64,000 nt of DNA from Parastagonospora avenae f. sp. tritici 18332-5. Lineage: Eukaryota; Ascomycota; Dothideomycetes; Pleosporales; Phaeosphaeriaceae. Position numbers and translations under genes: made by a program. Shown here piece after piece: positions 11,721-21,976 of this stretch; the first letter of the stretch is position 1; each line of letters opens with the position of its first letter. The stretch lies in assembly GCA_022559985.1 (NCBI GenBank), contig JAFJTR010000003.1, positions 682,001-746,000 of the forward strand. The letters run 5' to 3'. The notes under the pieces were generated by a model. It saw only the letters and a program-made list of their open reading frames with translations. It was not told the DNA's origin and ran no database searches.

Positions 11721-13460
11721 ATGTCAGTCCTAGCCTTCAAAGCAATCGGCTACGGCGCAGAGCAGATTCCCGACAAGTTCTTTGAGAAAATACCCGGTGG
11801 TTTCTTCACGCCTGCAGAGAAGAAGCAGAGAAAAGACGCCCGCGATAAGAAAGAGAAAGACCGACACCGCAGCGAAGAGCGTTCCAGCAAGCGCAGCTCG
11901 AGACGAGACCGCAGCCGGCAAAACGACTATTCCGACGACAGCGCCTACGACGACTCGGACCGCGAGTACGAGCGCGACCGCAGGAAGAAGGATCGCAGCA
12001 GACGAGCAAAGAGCGTGGGACGCAGTTCTAGTAGGAGTCTGAGTCGAGGAAGACATAACCAGCGCAGTAGCGACTTGGACGGCCAATACAGCGAAAACAG
12101 GGACATGGCCCATCCAGGACAGGGAGAGCCCTACTTCCCTCCACCGCCTACGTCCGAATATAGGCCGTACAACCCACAAGAGTACGCTTCAGAGCGGCCT
12201 CAGGGCGACTATCGGCCAGCCTCACCAGGACAGCCTTACGGCTACCCGCCACAGGTAAATGACTCCTTTCGTTCTCACAGCGCGACCTTTCCGACGATGG
12301 CCAACTTTTCATCACGGGGACCGACGCCGTCAATGACGTGTCCGCCGATGCTGATGAGTAGACCGTCGTCGCAAGTTCCGTCTCCCTTCATGCCACAAGA
12401 ACCTCCAATGTTTGATTTCCTTCGTCGTGGCACGCCGGTTCATGCAGCTTTCTCTCCGTCTACTGAGCCGCCTCTTGCGGCACTCTTCTCCCGCCCACTT
12501 ACTAACACTCCTAAGCCAGCAGCAGTTCCCCCACCACACAGCTCTGCTTCTGCAGCGCGCTATACACCTGGCCCCGGATATGCGCCCTCGCCTCCTGTGA
12601 ACACGAATATCCCTGCAGCGCCTGCTTCGCCCTACCAACCTTACAACCCGTCCGACTACGCTGGGGGCTATCAAGCTCCCGGCAACGCCTACCCATCTCC
12701 ACCACCATTCAATCGCCAGCGCTCCAACTCCCAGCCCGCTAGTCCCCCCTACCCAACATACGTACCACCTAGCGCCGACCAGCGCATGGCTGCTTACGAG
12801 AGTACCTCCAGCCGCCGCGGCAGCACCAAGCCTCGTCGCGAACATCGCCACAGAGCAAGGTCTGCAGATACCCATTCCTCGCGTGATTCCCGTCGAGACC
12901 CTTCGCGCATGACTAAAATGCGAGAAAGGTTCGACGAAGGATTCGCGCGCGATTCAAACGGGCTCGCAGCGGCAGTGGGAGGTGCGTTGGCGGGAGGACT
13001 AGCAGGCAGACAATTGGGAAAATCGCGATTAACGGCGTTTGCAGGTGCAGCGGCGGGCGCGTTGGGTGGGCAGGCTATTGCGAATAAACGATCAAAGTGC
13101 GTATCTTCCCTTTCCATATTTCAGCTGAGGTCGGAAAATGCTAACACCTGCCCCAGGAGCAGAGGCGCACACCGCTCCCCATCCCGCTCTCGATCACGAT
13201 CTCGCTCGCGGTCCCGCTCTCGCCGCCACGACGAGCGCGACCGTCCATCTGGTCTCCGTGCTAGAAGCAGGAGCATTATTGATCGCTTCCGCAGCAAGTC
13301 TCGGGGCCCGGACGATCGCGACTCGCGCAAAGATCGGTATGATTCACGTCCGGATCATGGATATGAGCGCGGTCGTGGAGGCGATGAGTATGATTATTTT
13401 AGCTCTGAGAGTGAGGGCGATGGGAGTCCTGTGCATACGCGCAGGCAGAGGAGGAGGTAG
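11721..13460 (+). CDS. RS-rich, Pro-rich protein with glycine-zipper segment
   Basis: Exon 1 is 11721-13096 and exon 2 13157-13460. The 60-nt intron has donor GTGCGT, branch CTAAC at 13141 and acceptor CCCCAG; it is a multiple of three, so the frame also reads through it unspliced. The spliced protein is 559 aa. Residues 1-30 are conserved-looking (MSVLAFKAIGYGAEQIPDKF). Then come a Lys/Arg/Ser-rich charged region, a Pro/Tyr-rich middle, a glycine-zipper hydrophobic hairpin (LAAAVGGALAGGLAGRQLG and following Ala/Gly) at about 410-455, and an RSRSRS tail. Similar Dothideomycete proteins are uncharacterised; the zipper suggests membrane insertion, while the RS tracts resemble RNA-binding adaptors. 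A possible donor GTAAAT at 12255 has no frame-compatible acceptor, so that part was kept as coding. Confidence 0.75.
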   Translation: MSVLAFKAIGYGAEQIPDKFFEKIPGGFFTPAEKKQRKDARDKKEKDRHRSEERSSKRSSRRDRSRQNDYSDDSAYDDSDREYERDRRKKDRSRRAKSVGRSSSRSLSRGRHNQRSSDLDGQYSENRDMAHPGQGEPYFPPPPTSEYRPYNPQEYASERPQGDYRPASPGQPYGYPPQVNDSFRSHSATFPTMANFSSRGPTPSMTCPPMLMSRPSSQVPSPFMPQEPPMFDFLRRGTPVHAAFSPSTEPPLAALFSRPLTNTPKPAAVPPPHSSASAARYTPGPGYAPSPPVNTNIPAAPASPYQPYNPSDYAGGYQAPGNAYPSPPPFNRQRSNSQPASPPYPTYVPPSADQRMAAYESTSSRRGSTKPRREHRHRARSADTHSSRDSRRDPSRMTKMRERFDEGFARDSNGLAAAVGGALAGGLAGRQLGKSRLTAFAGAAAGALGGQAIANKRSKCVSSLSIFQLRSENANTCPRSRGAHRSPSRSRSRSRSRSRSRRHDERDRPSGLRARSRSIIDRFRSKSRGPDDRDSRKDRYDSRPDHGYERGRGGDEYDYFSSESEGDGSPVHTRRQRRR

Positions 13461-15924
13461 ATGAGTTTGTTGATTGATTGAGCGGAGTGGGGATGAAATA
13501 GGACCTGTATGCTTATGTTTTTGTTTTTGCGTTTGGGTGCGCGTATCCTTGTACATGCATGGATATGAGTATGCCTTTTAACGACTTTACGACATTGAAC
13601 GAAGGGCTGGGTGGCGGAAACAGGATTGTATGGAAACTGGTAGAGCGGGACATGTTGCATCAATTGCGTTGAAGAGAATCCTAGATGCACTTACCAATCC
13701 TGACATATTGGTAGCATGTAGCAATATAACGAAGACTTTGACTGTGATGGACTCTTGCTAAGTTATATAAAGGCATCGGGAACATCCGGAGTATCTCGCA
13801 AAGCCGGCATGTCAGACTGTATGCTTTGTAGCACGGAACGAATACGGTGCGGCTTTCGTATTGTCACTCTTTGCATTGAGCCGTGGAGACTTCTAGATAC
13901 GCCAAATGGAGAAGGAAGAAAAGCTTTGTCTCGTTTATTAGTCTGTTATGGTGATTATCTCCATCATAGTGTAGGACAAGACAGCGATATTGGTTTCGAA
14001 ACCTGCCTAACTTTTGGCACATGCGTGATATCTTCTTTCAGTTTGAGCTAAATTCGATGTATGCTTCCGTTCCAATTTGTCGACTTCCTGGTATATGTGG
14101 TTTCCACGGGCTTATACCCAGGCTCTTGCCGGTGCTGGGGTGCGCGAGGTTGCTCAGTAATCAAGATGGGTGTGCATCTTTGATGGTTTACAGCGAGGAT
14201 CCCTTGTTCAATCAGCATTCAGATCTTCGCGACTAGCATGTCGCAGACTCGAAGGAGCTTGTATGTTTCTGTGACATCCCATGGGAATGGTAGCAACAAT
14301 TGATAGTGTGAAGTGACAACAAAGCCCACCAACCGTGCTACGCGGACGAAAACTTAGTGGTCGAAGCGCGAGGCTGAGCTTCCATTGCCGCCCATGGGCG
14401 GGAAATGTCATGATGCTGGATGCTGGAACCTGAGGTATTTGCAGCACAGTAGTCTGGCAAACCTTCTCGGAGGATATTCCGCTTAGATTTACCTCGTCTG
14501 TATCCTCACCTCAGGGCCCGGCACAGTGGTAGAATGGTAGGCAGCAGGCAAGCAATATGCAAAGCAACATTCGACGTTACACTCGAGTTCTAATTGACGA
14601 ATCCGTGCTATCCGAAAACTTGACAAAAGTCTCGCCTAACCCTTCACCGTATCGCCATGGCATTGGTCTTCTTCGTGAGGCATTAGTGGCTATACTTCGG
14701 CATGCCTTCCTCATCCCACGCCAATGCCGCATCGGCGAAATCGAGCTTTTCACCATCGGACCGTTTTAGACACACGCCTGACGTGTTTGCTCGGAGTTGG
14801 ATCCGAGAGCCTCATTTATATTTAATGCTTCATGTCGGGTGCTTGCAGCCTACTGTGAATGTAAAACCTTGGAAGTCCTTGGGTTCGGCAGATGCCGCCG
14901 TTTTGACCTCGTTGGCGAGTGTTGGCGATGACAATTATCTTCTCCTTCCACAGTACGTGCGTTGTGAAGGTGTTGGTGATCTACGGGAAAACATGTTTCA
15001 GCTCAACTAGACTGGTGTATGGTGCATTTTTGAATTGCCTGTCTTTTTTCCCACGTGCGGGCATCGGCTTTTGGTACCGATGTTTGAGAGATGCCGAGAA
15101 TGGTGATCGTTAGTTGGCGGTAGCTCGGCCACATCGCGCCTCTTCATCTCATACACGTGCCGATATGTAGCCGTTCTGCGCGGGTTGTGGGGCGTCGTCT
15201 GGGGCGTCAATGTTTGGTACTGTGGATGGTTGGCGCGAAACTATCTGAAGATGTGAAGATCAACGTGGAGCCATCACGACTCCGTGCCTTTGGAATATCG
15301 TCATTTGGCGAGGTTCGCCGCTGCTCGGATCAGGGAGGAAGCCATCTGCATCGTCTCTCCTTCCTCACTAAAACATGGCCGAGACGAGAGTCCTCCTAAT
15401 GGATCGCCAATGCTCACATGCAGGTGGATCCGGTGTGCACGAGCTCACATGTTCCAAGCTAGATGGAGATCTGCCTTCATGGAACACCTCACAGAAGCCT
15501 GCTCGAACAGACTAGACACATCAATGAATAATATGGTGCGACATGTCTAGCGCTCCCGCGGAGCTTAATCCATTGTCTTCTCGAACACCTTGTCTACGCT
15601 AGAACCACTTCTAACGATCGGAGCTGTTCCGATGCACCGCTATCTGCGGTACCGATGCTTACAAGTCGGCGCTTCTCATGCAGCCACTAGTGACCAGCGC
15701 CATGGTATTGCCCGGCCGGAACAGTTAGGTGTCGCGATGTGGAAGGGATGACGAGAAAGTGCTTGAGATTGTGTGTGCTGAAACGGAAGCCGCGGAGTGA
15801 AGGGGGTGGGATATAACACTGACGCTTGTGAAGGCTGTTCCTAGTATTTGCCTACTTATTGCGCCTGAGCCACATTTTCCTATCCTGGAAACAGGAGTCT
15901 TCACACCATTTCACCTACACAGCC
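13461..15924. other. Intergenic, 2.5 kb, no gene seen
   Basis: Short frames only, none longer than about 100 codons and none with a family signature. Two CACGTG palindromes occur near 15.05 and 15.15 kb. A TATAA-like element (GATATAACAC, near 15.81 kb) lies about 110 bp upstream of the next ATG. Confidence 0.45.
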
Positions 15925-16749
15925 ATGACGACGAGTACGCCTTTCCTTTCTCTTCTCCCCCCTGAATTGCGCCTGCGAATCTACACTCAACTGCTGGTCG
16001 CCCCCACGCCGTTGAAAGGCCCGACTGCACGCCAGGTCTACGATGAGAAATACGACATCCACACAGCCGTCATGCGGACGAACAAACAGGTGTATTCTGA
16101 GGCCCGTCATGTCTTCTTTGGCATGAACACTTTTCACATCAGTTCGATACCACCCCAGGACGATAGTGACGAGGGGAGTGGCGCGTTCGAACCGCCACTT
16201 CAACTCCAGAATCTCAATCTCATCCGCCATCTAGAAGTGGACCTTCTTTACTTCCAGCCCACATCGAGAACGAGTTCAAGAAACGATAATGGCGGATGGC
16301 AACCCAAGTGCAACGGAGCCGATCGTTACATCACGAGCTTGTCGTACCTCCTCGGCGGCGTCAAGGAAAGCTTGCGGACTATAAGACTGGGAGCAGACGT
16401 TCGGCCATATATTAGGACTACAGGCGAAGAGGAGAACTCTCTAGATATCTCGAGATTCGTCACTGGATTCCACTATGCAGACCACAGCTCACGCTTCAAA
16501 CATGCCATTGCTGGACTTCCGGTCAGGCAGCTGCAGTTACGATTCGATTTTCTTGAGACATACTTCGACTTCAAAGTGGAAAAGGACGTGCTGAACAAGT
16601 GGAGCTGGGTATATCTGGCAGGGCAGGTCGCGCTGAAAAAGAGTGAGGTGGAATTAAGACAAATTATGGAAGAGCTCGGTGAAGAGGAGATGGCTGGTAT
16701 GGTTGACGGAATCAGAGAAGGTGCAGTCATGCTGAAATGCATGGCTTGA
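15925..16749 (+). CDS. 2EXR/F-box-like domain protein
   Basis: A single exon of 274 aa. It starts at ATG 15925 with FLSLLPPELRLRIYTQLL, the LPxELRxxIY motif of the 2EXR/F-box-like families abundant in Dothideomycetes and related fungi, followed by TNKQVYSEARHVFFGMNTF, a second family hallmark. The rest is a helical and beta-rich region without named motifs. Such proteins may act as adaptors by analogy with F-box proteins, but no function is proved. The reading frame continues upstream from a TTG; the ATG after CAGCC was preferred. Confidence 0.8.
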   Translation: MTTSTPFLSLLPPELRLRIYTQLLVAPTPLKGPTARQVYDEKYDIHTAVMRTNKQVYSEARHVFFGMNTFHISSIPPQDDSDEGSGAFEPPLQLQNLNLIRHLEVDLLYFQPTSRTSSRNDNGGWQPKCNGADRYITSLSYLLGGVKESLRTIRLGADVRPYIRTTGEEENSLDISRFVTGFHYADHSSRFKHAIAGLPVRQLQLRFDFLETYFDFKVEKDVLNKWSWVYLAGQVALKKSEVELRQIMEELGEEEMAGMVDGIREGAVMLKCMA

Positions 16750-17585
16750 GGTGCGTTTTGAGTACAAGTTCTGGGAATGTGCCTTTTGGTTTGTCGAAGA
16801 TACCCGCTTTCTCTAATTAGTCTTTTTTAAAATGGTTTTTGGTGGGGCGCTTCAAACTGCTATGATTACAGTCGCAAAATAATCTCTCTTTTCTCGGGTA
16901 TGGTCATTGTCATAAGAATGTACAAACATGACCAGGAAACGGAATAATCCAGTTACATAACGGAATCCAGTATGAATAATCCAACGCTTCGTGTTCAATC
17001 TACTTTTACCGATCTCCAAGGCAGGCAGCTGGTGACGTCAGGTCAAGACTCACCATTCACATATGCGCAAGTCACCAAATTCGACGACGTTCACCAAGGG
17101 AGGAGTTGGGGAAGACCTGCAGCATAAGCAAATTATTTATGTTTGGAGAGCTTGCCTTCGGCTTGATGAAGCTTGTCCGGGAGAATCAACGCGGCGAAGA
17201 TGTTTGCAGAGACTTGGCAAAGGCTTGGTGCCTTCTTCGCGTTAGCCTCCGCCATGTTGAACTTTTGACCTTCCTATCTTGTCGCAGCGTTCCGCGCAGT
17301 GGCTTACTGACACGGATTAACAACAGAGAAGATCGAGGCGTGCCAGCAAGTCACAGGCTTGCTCAACCGCAAGATTGCTGTTCCAACCAGTCAGCGCTAA
17401 TCTGACATCGGTAATGGTCGCCTAACCGCTACCTTATGGGGCAGGTGTGATTTATATACGAGACCACCTCATTGTTCTGAAGGCGCCTTAAGCGGCTTGA
17501 TTCCGTCCGCCTACCGCGGCTCGTTTGCTCCAAAGACTCTGCCTCACACGAGTGCGCACACTGGACTCTTCACACACGTTGCAAC
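16750..17585. other. Intergenic with TATA-type promoter
   Basis: No gene was recognised. TATATA at 17453-17458 is 128 bp upstream of the ATG at 17586, in a pyrimidine-rich leader. Confidence 0.45.
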
Positions 17586-18023
17586 ATGTTTTCCACTCTC
17601 GTGTACCTTGCCCTGGTGCAGGTAGCATGCGCGCTCTCGATCCCGCAAGGCGACCTCTCAACTCGATCCACATATGTTCAGAAGCGCGAGATTTCCACCG
17701 GCGTCAAGGTCGCCTTAGGTATCTGCATCCCTGGAGCTGTCCTAGTCGTCGGATTAGGTCTCGTCGTCTTGTTGATGTATCCTGCGCAACTCCGCAAGCT
17801 TAGGAAACAAAACGGCGGGCAAGATGTGAGCCTGGCAGACCTGATGAATGGCCAATACCCTCCTAAACCCAAACCCGCGCCTCCACCTCCTCCTCCCTAC
17901 ACTGGGCACGATGCCTCGAACGCACACTCCACAGAAGATACAACACTGCCCCCGAGCTATCCGGTGCAACCGCAACACGATACCCACCACGCTGCGTCAA
18001 CCACCGATGCTGGAGCAAGATAA
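17586..18023 (+). CDS. Small single-pass membrane protein with Pro-rich tail
   Basis: 145 aa in one exon. The first 17 residues (MFSTLVYLALVQVACAL) form a signal peptide. Residues 39-65 (VKVALGICIPGAVLVVGLGL and on) form one transmembrane helix followed by basic residues (LRKLRKQ), and the tail has a PPPPPPPYTG proline run and a PPSYP motif. The order of signal peptide, short ectodomain, one helix and proline-rich cytoplasmic tail suggests a type I membrane protein. PPPY/PPSY-like motifs can bind WW-domain ubiquitin ligases such as Rsp5; that role is inference. No named family was recognised. Confidence 0.7.
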   Translation: MFSTLVYLALVQVACALSIPQGDLSTRSTYVQKREISTGVKVALGICIPGAVLVVGLGLVVLLMYPAQLRKLRKQNGGQDVSLADLMNGQYPPKPKPAPPPPPPYTGHDASNAHSTEDTTLPPSYPVQPQHDTHHAASTTDAGAR

Positions 18024-18355
18024 AGTGCGCCCATATCTTAGAGATTGCGACGGCCAAACCACGTCAACGAGCCAGATCCCCTGTGCTGCTTTTCGCTTGA
18101 ACCTGATTTGAGGAGTGGGAAATTATGGGCCGGCTTTTGCGCTTTTTGGTAGAGAACTGCGACGAGTCTGCGAACCGGGCAGCTGGCCGCAAAGCAAACT
18201 GCTCTCTTGCAGCCAATTTTGTCGGTTCCATGTTATTGCATCAGTGGATTTGAAATGCCTCGGATGACCATTTCAGAATGAAAATAGTGGGCGTCTCGCA
18301 GCATATTGCGTGCGCCTAATTTAATATACGAACAGCCTGAATGAGCTGGTTTCCA
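18024..18355. other. Convergent 3' ends, no gene seen
   Basis: Short space between the 3' ends of the membrane-protein gene (plus) and the deoxyribosyltransferase-like gene (minus). Nothing else was recognised. Confidence 0.5.
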
Positions 18356-18841
18356 CTACTCTTGCAGTCTATCTAACAGTCTCGATCGAACCCGATCCTT
18401 CAACTCATCTAGCGTGTCCAAAAGGTCAATGCCATATCTCAAGCACAGAATCTGAATGTTGCCCCGTTTGTAGAAGCCTTCAGGGCAGCACACAATTGCC
18501 TTGCCAGTCCCAGCATGCATACCCAACTCCAACAGTGCGACAGGCGTCAACAGCCCAGGCGGAAAGTAAAAGATGATGACATCCGCGATTTTTGCGCAAT
18601 CCATCTCCCACTCCACCTGCTCTTTGAAATTGGGAAACGAGATGTCTTCGATCCAACTGCTATCCCAGTCATCGCGACGCGGGTCAAGGATGTCGACGGG
18701 CAGGTCTGAGAGTGAAGCAGCGACGCTAGTCTGCCATGCTGGTTCGGGCTGAATGCCGCCGTATAGGACCACAGAGGGCCTGGCGATATGTGGTTTGAAA
18801 GGAGGATTGTGAACAACGGCTTTGGAATGGGCTTCAGACAT
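18356..18841 (-). CDS. Nucleoside 2-deoxyribosyltransferase-like protein
   Basis: 161 aa, single exon, clear ATG at 18841. It has the compact Rossmann-like layout of the nucleoside 2-deoxyribosyltransferase-like family: VVLYGGIQPEPAWQ near residue 24, DPRRDDWDSSW near 53, an IADVIIFYFPPGLLTPVALL strand-loop-helix near 85, then LELGMHAG with the likely catalytic Glu, and ending FYKRGNIQILCLRYGI. Family enzymes exchange bases between deoxynucleosides or hydrolyse nucleotide derivatives; many fungal members are of unknown substrate. Length fits the family. It shares a 416-bp divergent promoter with the 2EXR gene at 19258. Confidence 0.82.
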   Translation of the reverse strand: MSEAHSKAVVHNPPFKPHIARPSVVLYGGIQPEPAWQTSVAASLSDLPVDILDPRRDDWDSSWIEDISFPNFKEQVEWEMDCAKIADVIIFYFPPGLLTPVALLELGMHAGTGKAIVCCPEGFYKRGNIQILCLRYGIDLLDTLDELKDRVRSRLLDRLQE

Positions 18842-19257
18842 GTTGGGTGTGATGCTGGACGGGACGATTCACCACTTAGCGCGAGATTGTGACCCCACCT
18901 TTGGCTTTAGTGTGGCGCTAGCGCGTTCTCATATCGCGCACGTGAAAGCTCACAAGGAGACTCCATGTCTCTTCATCGCAACGCGATGCTGATTCAAGTG
19001 CTCTAGTTGCGGTATACTGAATAAGATTCAGCTTCAGTGGTAGCGTTCGTCTAGCGTAGTGTACATTCACGTTTAATTCGTAGGTGCCATGTAATTTACT
19101 GCTTGCGGGTGCCTAGCCTCAGGCAACCCAAATCAAAATCGGTCCTTTGACATGTCTTTTCCCTCATGTTTGGCCTCGTGGCTTCTACAGACATTGAACA
19201 TACTTCTAAATCATCGAAGAGAAATTGTCAATCGTATATCCGACGTCATCTAGCACT
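18842..19257. promoter_or_regulatory. Divergent promoter region
   Basis: 416 bp between two diverging start codons (18841 minus, 19258 plus). A CACGTG palindrome is present near 18.94 kb. No open frame of interest was seen. Confidence 0.45.
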
Positions 19258-19965
19258 ATGTCAACCTTCCACCCCTTCCCCCGCCTTCCCCTTGAGCTGC
19301 GTGCTCAGATATGGGAGATGACTGTCGAGCCTCGCACCGTTGAAGTCCTTATGATACGCTTAGGTGGGATGCAACGATCTCCTCGCGGCTTGTTCTGTCG
19401 GACACCGGTACCAGCCACGCTACATTCCTGCTGGGAAGCACGGAACCACGGCCTGTATGAAAAGAAGTTCCGCGAGTTGAGCCGCAATCGACCACAAAAC
19501 GACTGCCGTTATGTATGGCTCAATCTGGACATTGATATGATCGACATCAGCGAGTGCGATTTCAAGGATTATGAACCTGTCGCGCCAACGATCAAGCGGC
19601 TCACATTTCAGCGGAGCAACAGATTTCAGCCATTCCGACACTGGGAAGGTCGAGACATGAAGATATTTGTCAACGTACAGGAGATCCGCGTCGTCTGCGA
19701 CGATGGCCTCGAGAATTGGGGTCACGCTACTCATCGTTACCCTTGGCCGTGTGCTATCGAGAAGGTGACCTTTATTGATTATCGGGACCATAATCGAACC
19801 GCGGTAGGACTTGAACTTGAGGACATTTACAGGAAGCATATAAATGAGGTGCGACTAGCAGAGGATGGAAGAGCTTGGGACAGCGCCGATGATGAGGACT
19901 GGCCTGAACACACCCCATCCGCTGAAAGCTGGCCCGAGCAAGACTGTCCCTTCCACGGGTTTTGA
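19258..19965 (+). CDS. 2EXR domain protein
   Basis: 235 aa in one exon, start ATG 19258. The N-terminus FHPFPRLPLELRAQIWEMTV plus PRTVEV is the 2EXR signature (FxxFxxLPxELRxxIWxxxxxPRxVE), and ATLHSCWEARNHGLYEKKF is the second conserved block. The C-terminus is acidic (WDSADDEDWPEHTPS). This family is greatly expanded in plant-associated fungi; function is unknown. It is the second member of this broad class in the window, and a third, broken one lies at 48.9 kb. Confidence 0.85.
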   Translation: MSTFHPFPRLPLELRAQIWEMTVEPRTVEVLMIRLGGMQRSPRGLFCRTPVPATLHSCWEARNHGLYEKKFRELSRNRPQNDCRYVWLNLDIDMIDISECDFKDYEPVAPTIKRLTFQRSNRFQPFRHWEGRDMKIFVNVQEIRVVCDDGLENWGHATHRYPWPCAIEKVTFIDYRDHNRTAVGLELEDIYRKHINEVRLAEDGRAWDSADDEDWPEHTPSAESWPEQDCPFHGF

Positions 19966-20295
19966 ATGCTCTTGAGACAGGCTCTGTTCTAGCTTGTAGT
20001 CACAAAAACTCACATCTCAAAGTAGGAGCAGAAAAACAACTATGATTTCGCAGAGATATCATCTCGGCCGACCGAGTGCCGTAAACCCACGTTGTCAACT
20101 TGCAGTCGATTTTCCCACCAGCTTCGACAATTGTTCAATATCAGGGAACCCGACAATGGGCAGTACTAGCATCACGCTTCACATGCAGATGGTGACAAAG
20201 CTTCTTCTTCATGCCAGTTTGTGCTTCTGTAGAGATGGTACCACAGTTACTATCTAATCCATTCTTTTCTGGTCCCGCATCAACCCTAGACGTAA
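19966..20295. other. Convergent 3' ends, no gene seen
   Basis: Space between the 2EXR gene (plus) and the 3' end of the broken aspartic protease gene (minus). A 71-codon frame at 20042 has no family features. Confidence 0.45.
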
Positions 20296-21793
20296 CTACG
20301 CCGTGAAGCCATGCAATCCTTCGGCGCTGTCCCCGTTCGAGGCCAAGCCAGTAGGCAAATTCGCGTACCCAGACTTTGTCGGCTCTGGCCCGGACTTTAC
20401 CTCATAGCCTGGAACGATAGGTACCGCGTCCTTCCTTTCCCGATAGGCACAATTTTCGTGCCACAATCAGCACTTTCTCCGATCCAGATTTCGTCGTTGT
20501 CCATATCGAACACCATGTACGCACCCCTCATGAAGGCGTCGGCGAGTATGTACGGTATCGTTCCCTCATCCTGTGGCCCAAGAGTGAAGCCGAAGGTACA
20601 ATGTCCATCGGCAGGATCTTTCCAGAGAGAGTCCAGGAACGACGATTTGATCGTATAGTTGCCGAACGTGTAATCGAAAGCCCCGAGAGGTGCATCGCAT
20701 GGGACTTTGTATGCGGTGAAGCCCAAACGGTGTTTGTAAGGTACCGCGTCTGGATACAACTCTCCAATAGCAAATTAGAGACTGTTGGGAAGTGGGTTGG
20801 TTGGAGTTCCCATGTCGAAAACGACCGGCAAACTTGTTTTGTGTTCCCTCCATGTCGAAGGGTCGAATTCGACATGTGTTCTGTTAGGCAAAGTTATACC
20901 GATATGAGTGAGGTTGGCGCTGTAGCTGGGAACTTTTTAGCACGCGCATCAGATATCATAATGGTGTCCACCTACTTGTGACTAGGAACTCTTGTGAGAT
21001 TTTTGTATTTCTTCGTGTCGATACCACCAAGAACTAGAGAGCCTGAAGCAGTACTATGTCAGTAACACAGGCGAGAACGCAGACCCAAGAATAGCATACC
21101 AGTCTCGTTGACAGATTTTATATCCATGCTGTAAGCAAAACTGCCAATTTTGCCCTGGCTGGTAAGGGTTTCGACAACTGTTGGTGGGTATCCTGTTGGT
21201 CTGGCGCCGATGCCAAAGATTCCTGCTTCGAAATTGGACGAGGCTACGGCGACACCGAAGATTGCATCGTTGGCCACGATGGAGCCGATACGAAAGTCAT
21301 CGGTGAAGTATGTGGCCAGTACACTTCCGGTGCTGTAGGTGTTATTGAAGATCTTCTCTTGCATTTTGGCTGTAATTGAAGCGAACGGGTTATATCGTGG
21401 ATGTGAGAAACATTTTGCTTTTGCGTGTGCAGAGTCGTCAGGCATCCTAGAGCAATCAGGATTGACCCATGTGACGGGAGAGCCAGTGTCTAGTAGAAGT
21501 GGTATGGTCTGGTTGTTGCTTCCGAAAGTGACTGTAATCTGTCAGGTCAAAGAACTCGGGACAGTTTAGCAGACGTACCCACCGTTGATGAAATAGGCAC
21601 TGCTCAGGTCTTCGGTGTACACCGGACTTCCACTCTGCCGCTTTCTTGAGGGCGACTTCATTTGAGTATGGTGGAGTGCCATTTGCATGTAGCCTTGATC
21701 GGCGCTGAGACCATCCTTGCTAATGGGACCAGACTGGAGCACAGCGCAAAGAGCGAGCTACAGGATCGCCAGGAGAATGAGGATCTGTACCAT
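20296..21793 (-). pseudogene. Broken secreted aspartic protease gene (pepsin family A1)
   Basis: Four exon remnants with good splice sites are visible: 21793-21583, 21531-21100, 21042-20976 and 20925-20296. The frame gives a signal peptide from ATG 21793 (MVQILILLAIL), then VTFGSNNQTIPLLLDTGSP with the first catalytic Asp, GIFGIGARPTGYPPT, SLVLGGIDTKKY, a second site VVFDMGTP, and a C-terminal lobe ending WIGESADCGTKIVPIG. It is interrupted three times. There is a TAG at codon 12 inside the signal peptide (21760-21758), a TAA at 20777-20775 between LPNSL and FAIGELYPDA, and an apparent one-base loss near 20430-20436. After that loss the family-like tail (KDAVPIVPGYEVKSG...) is in another frame, ending at 20296. 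Without correction no full secreted protease can be made. Sequencing error is an alternative for each lesion singly, less so for all three. Confidence 0.78.
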
Positions 21794-21976
21794 GGTGTTC
21801 AAGATCTTGCTTATAGAACTCGGTGGTTGTTGATGTGGCCGAGTGAGACAAACTGAGATCAAAAGGACATCGGGAGGTGGCAGGTGTGACAAAGATATCC
21901 AATTCTCTCACGAACTAGTAAGGCAGAAGCAAACGGAAAGCCTACTTCAACCAGGACGATAGTCGAGATCCCTCAC

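Noticed and set aside
12255..12525. Possible intron in the RS-rich gene (GTAAAT donor, CTAACA branch, AAGCCAG acceptor)
   Set aside because: Joining these sites shifts the frame into an early stop, while the unspliced frame stays open to the family-like C-terminal part.
12330..12875. 181-codon minus-strand frame in the RS-rich gene
   Set aside because: Shadow of the Pro-rich coding region; no domain.
14517..14560. Sequence resembling a tRNA D-arm (GTGGTAGAATGGTAGG)
   Set aside because: No B-box, anticodon loop or acceptor-stem pairing could be found around it.
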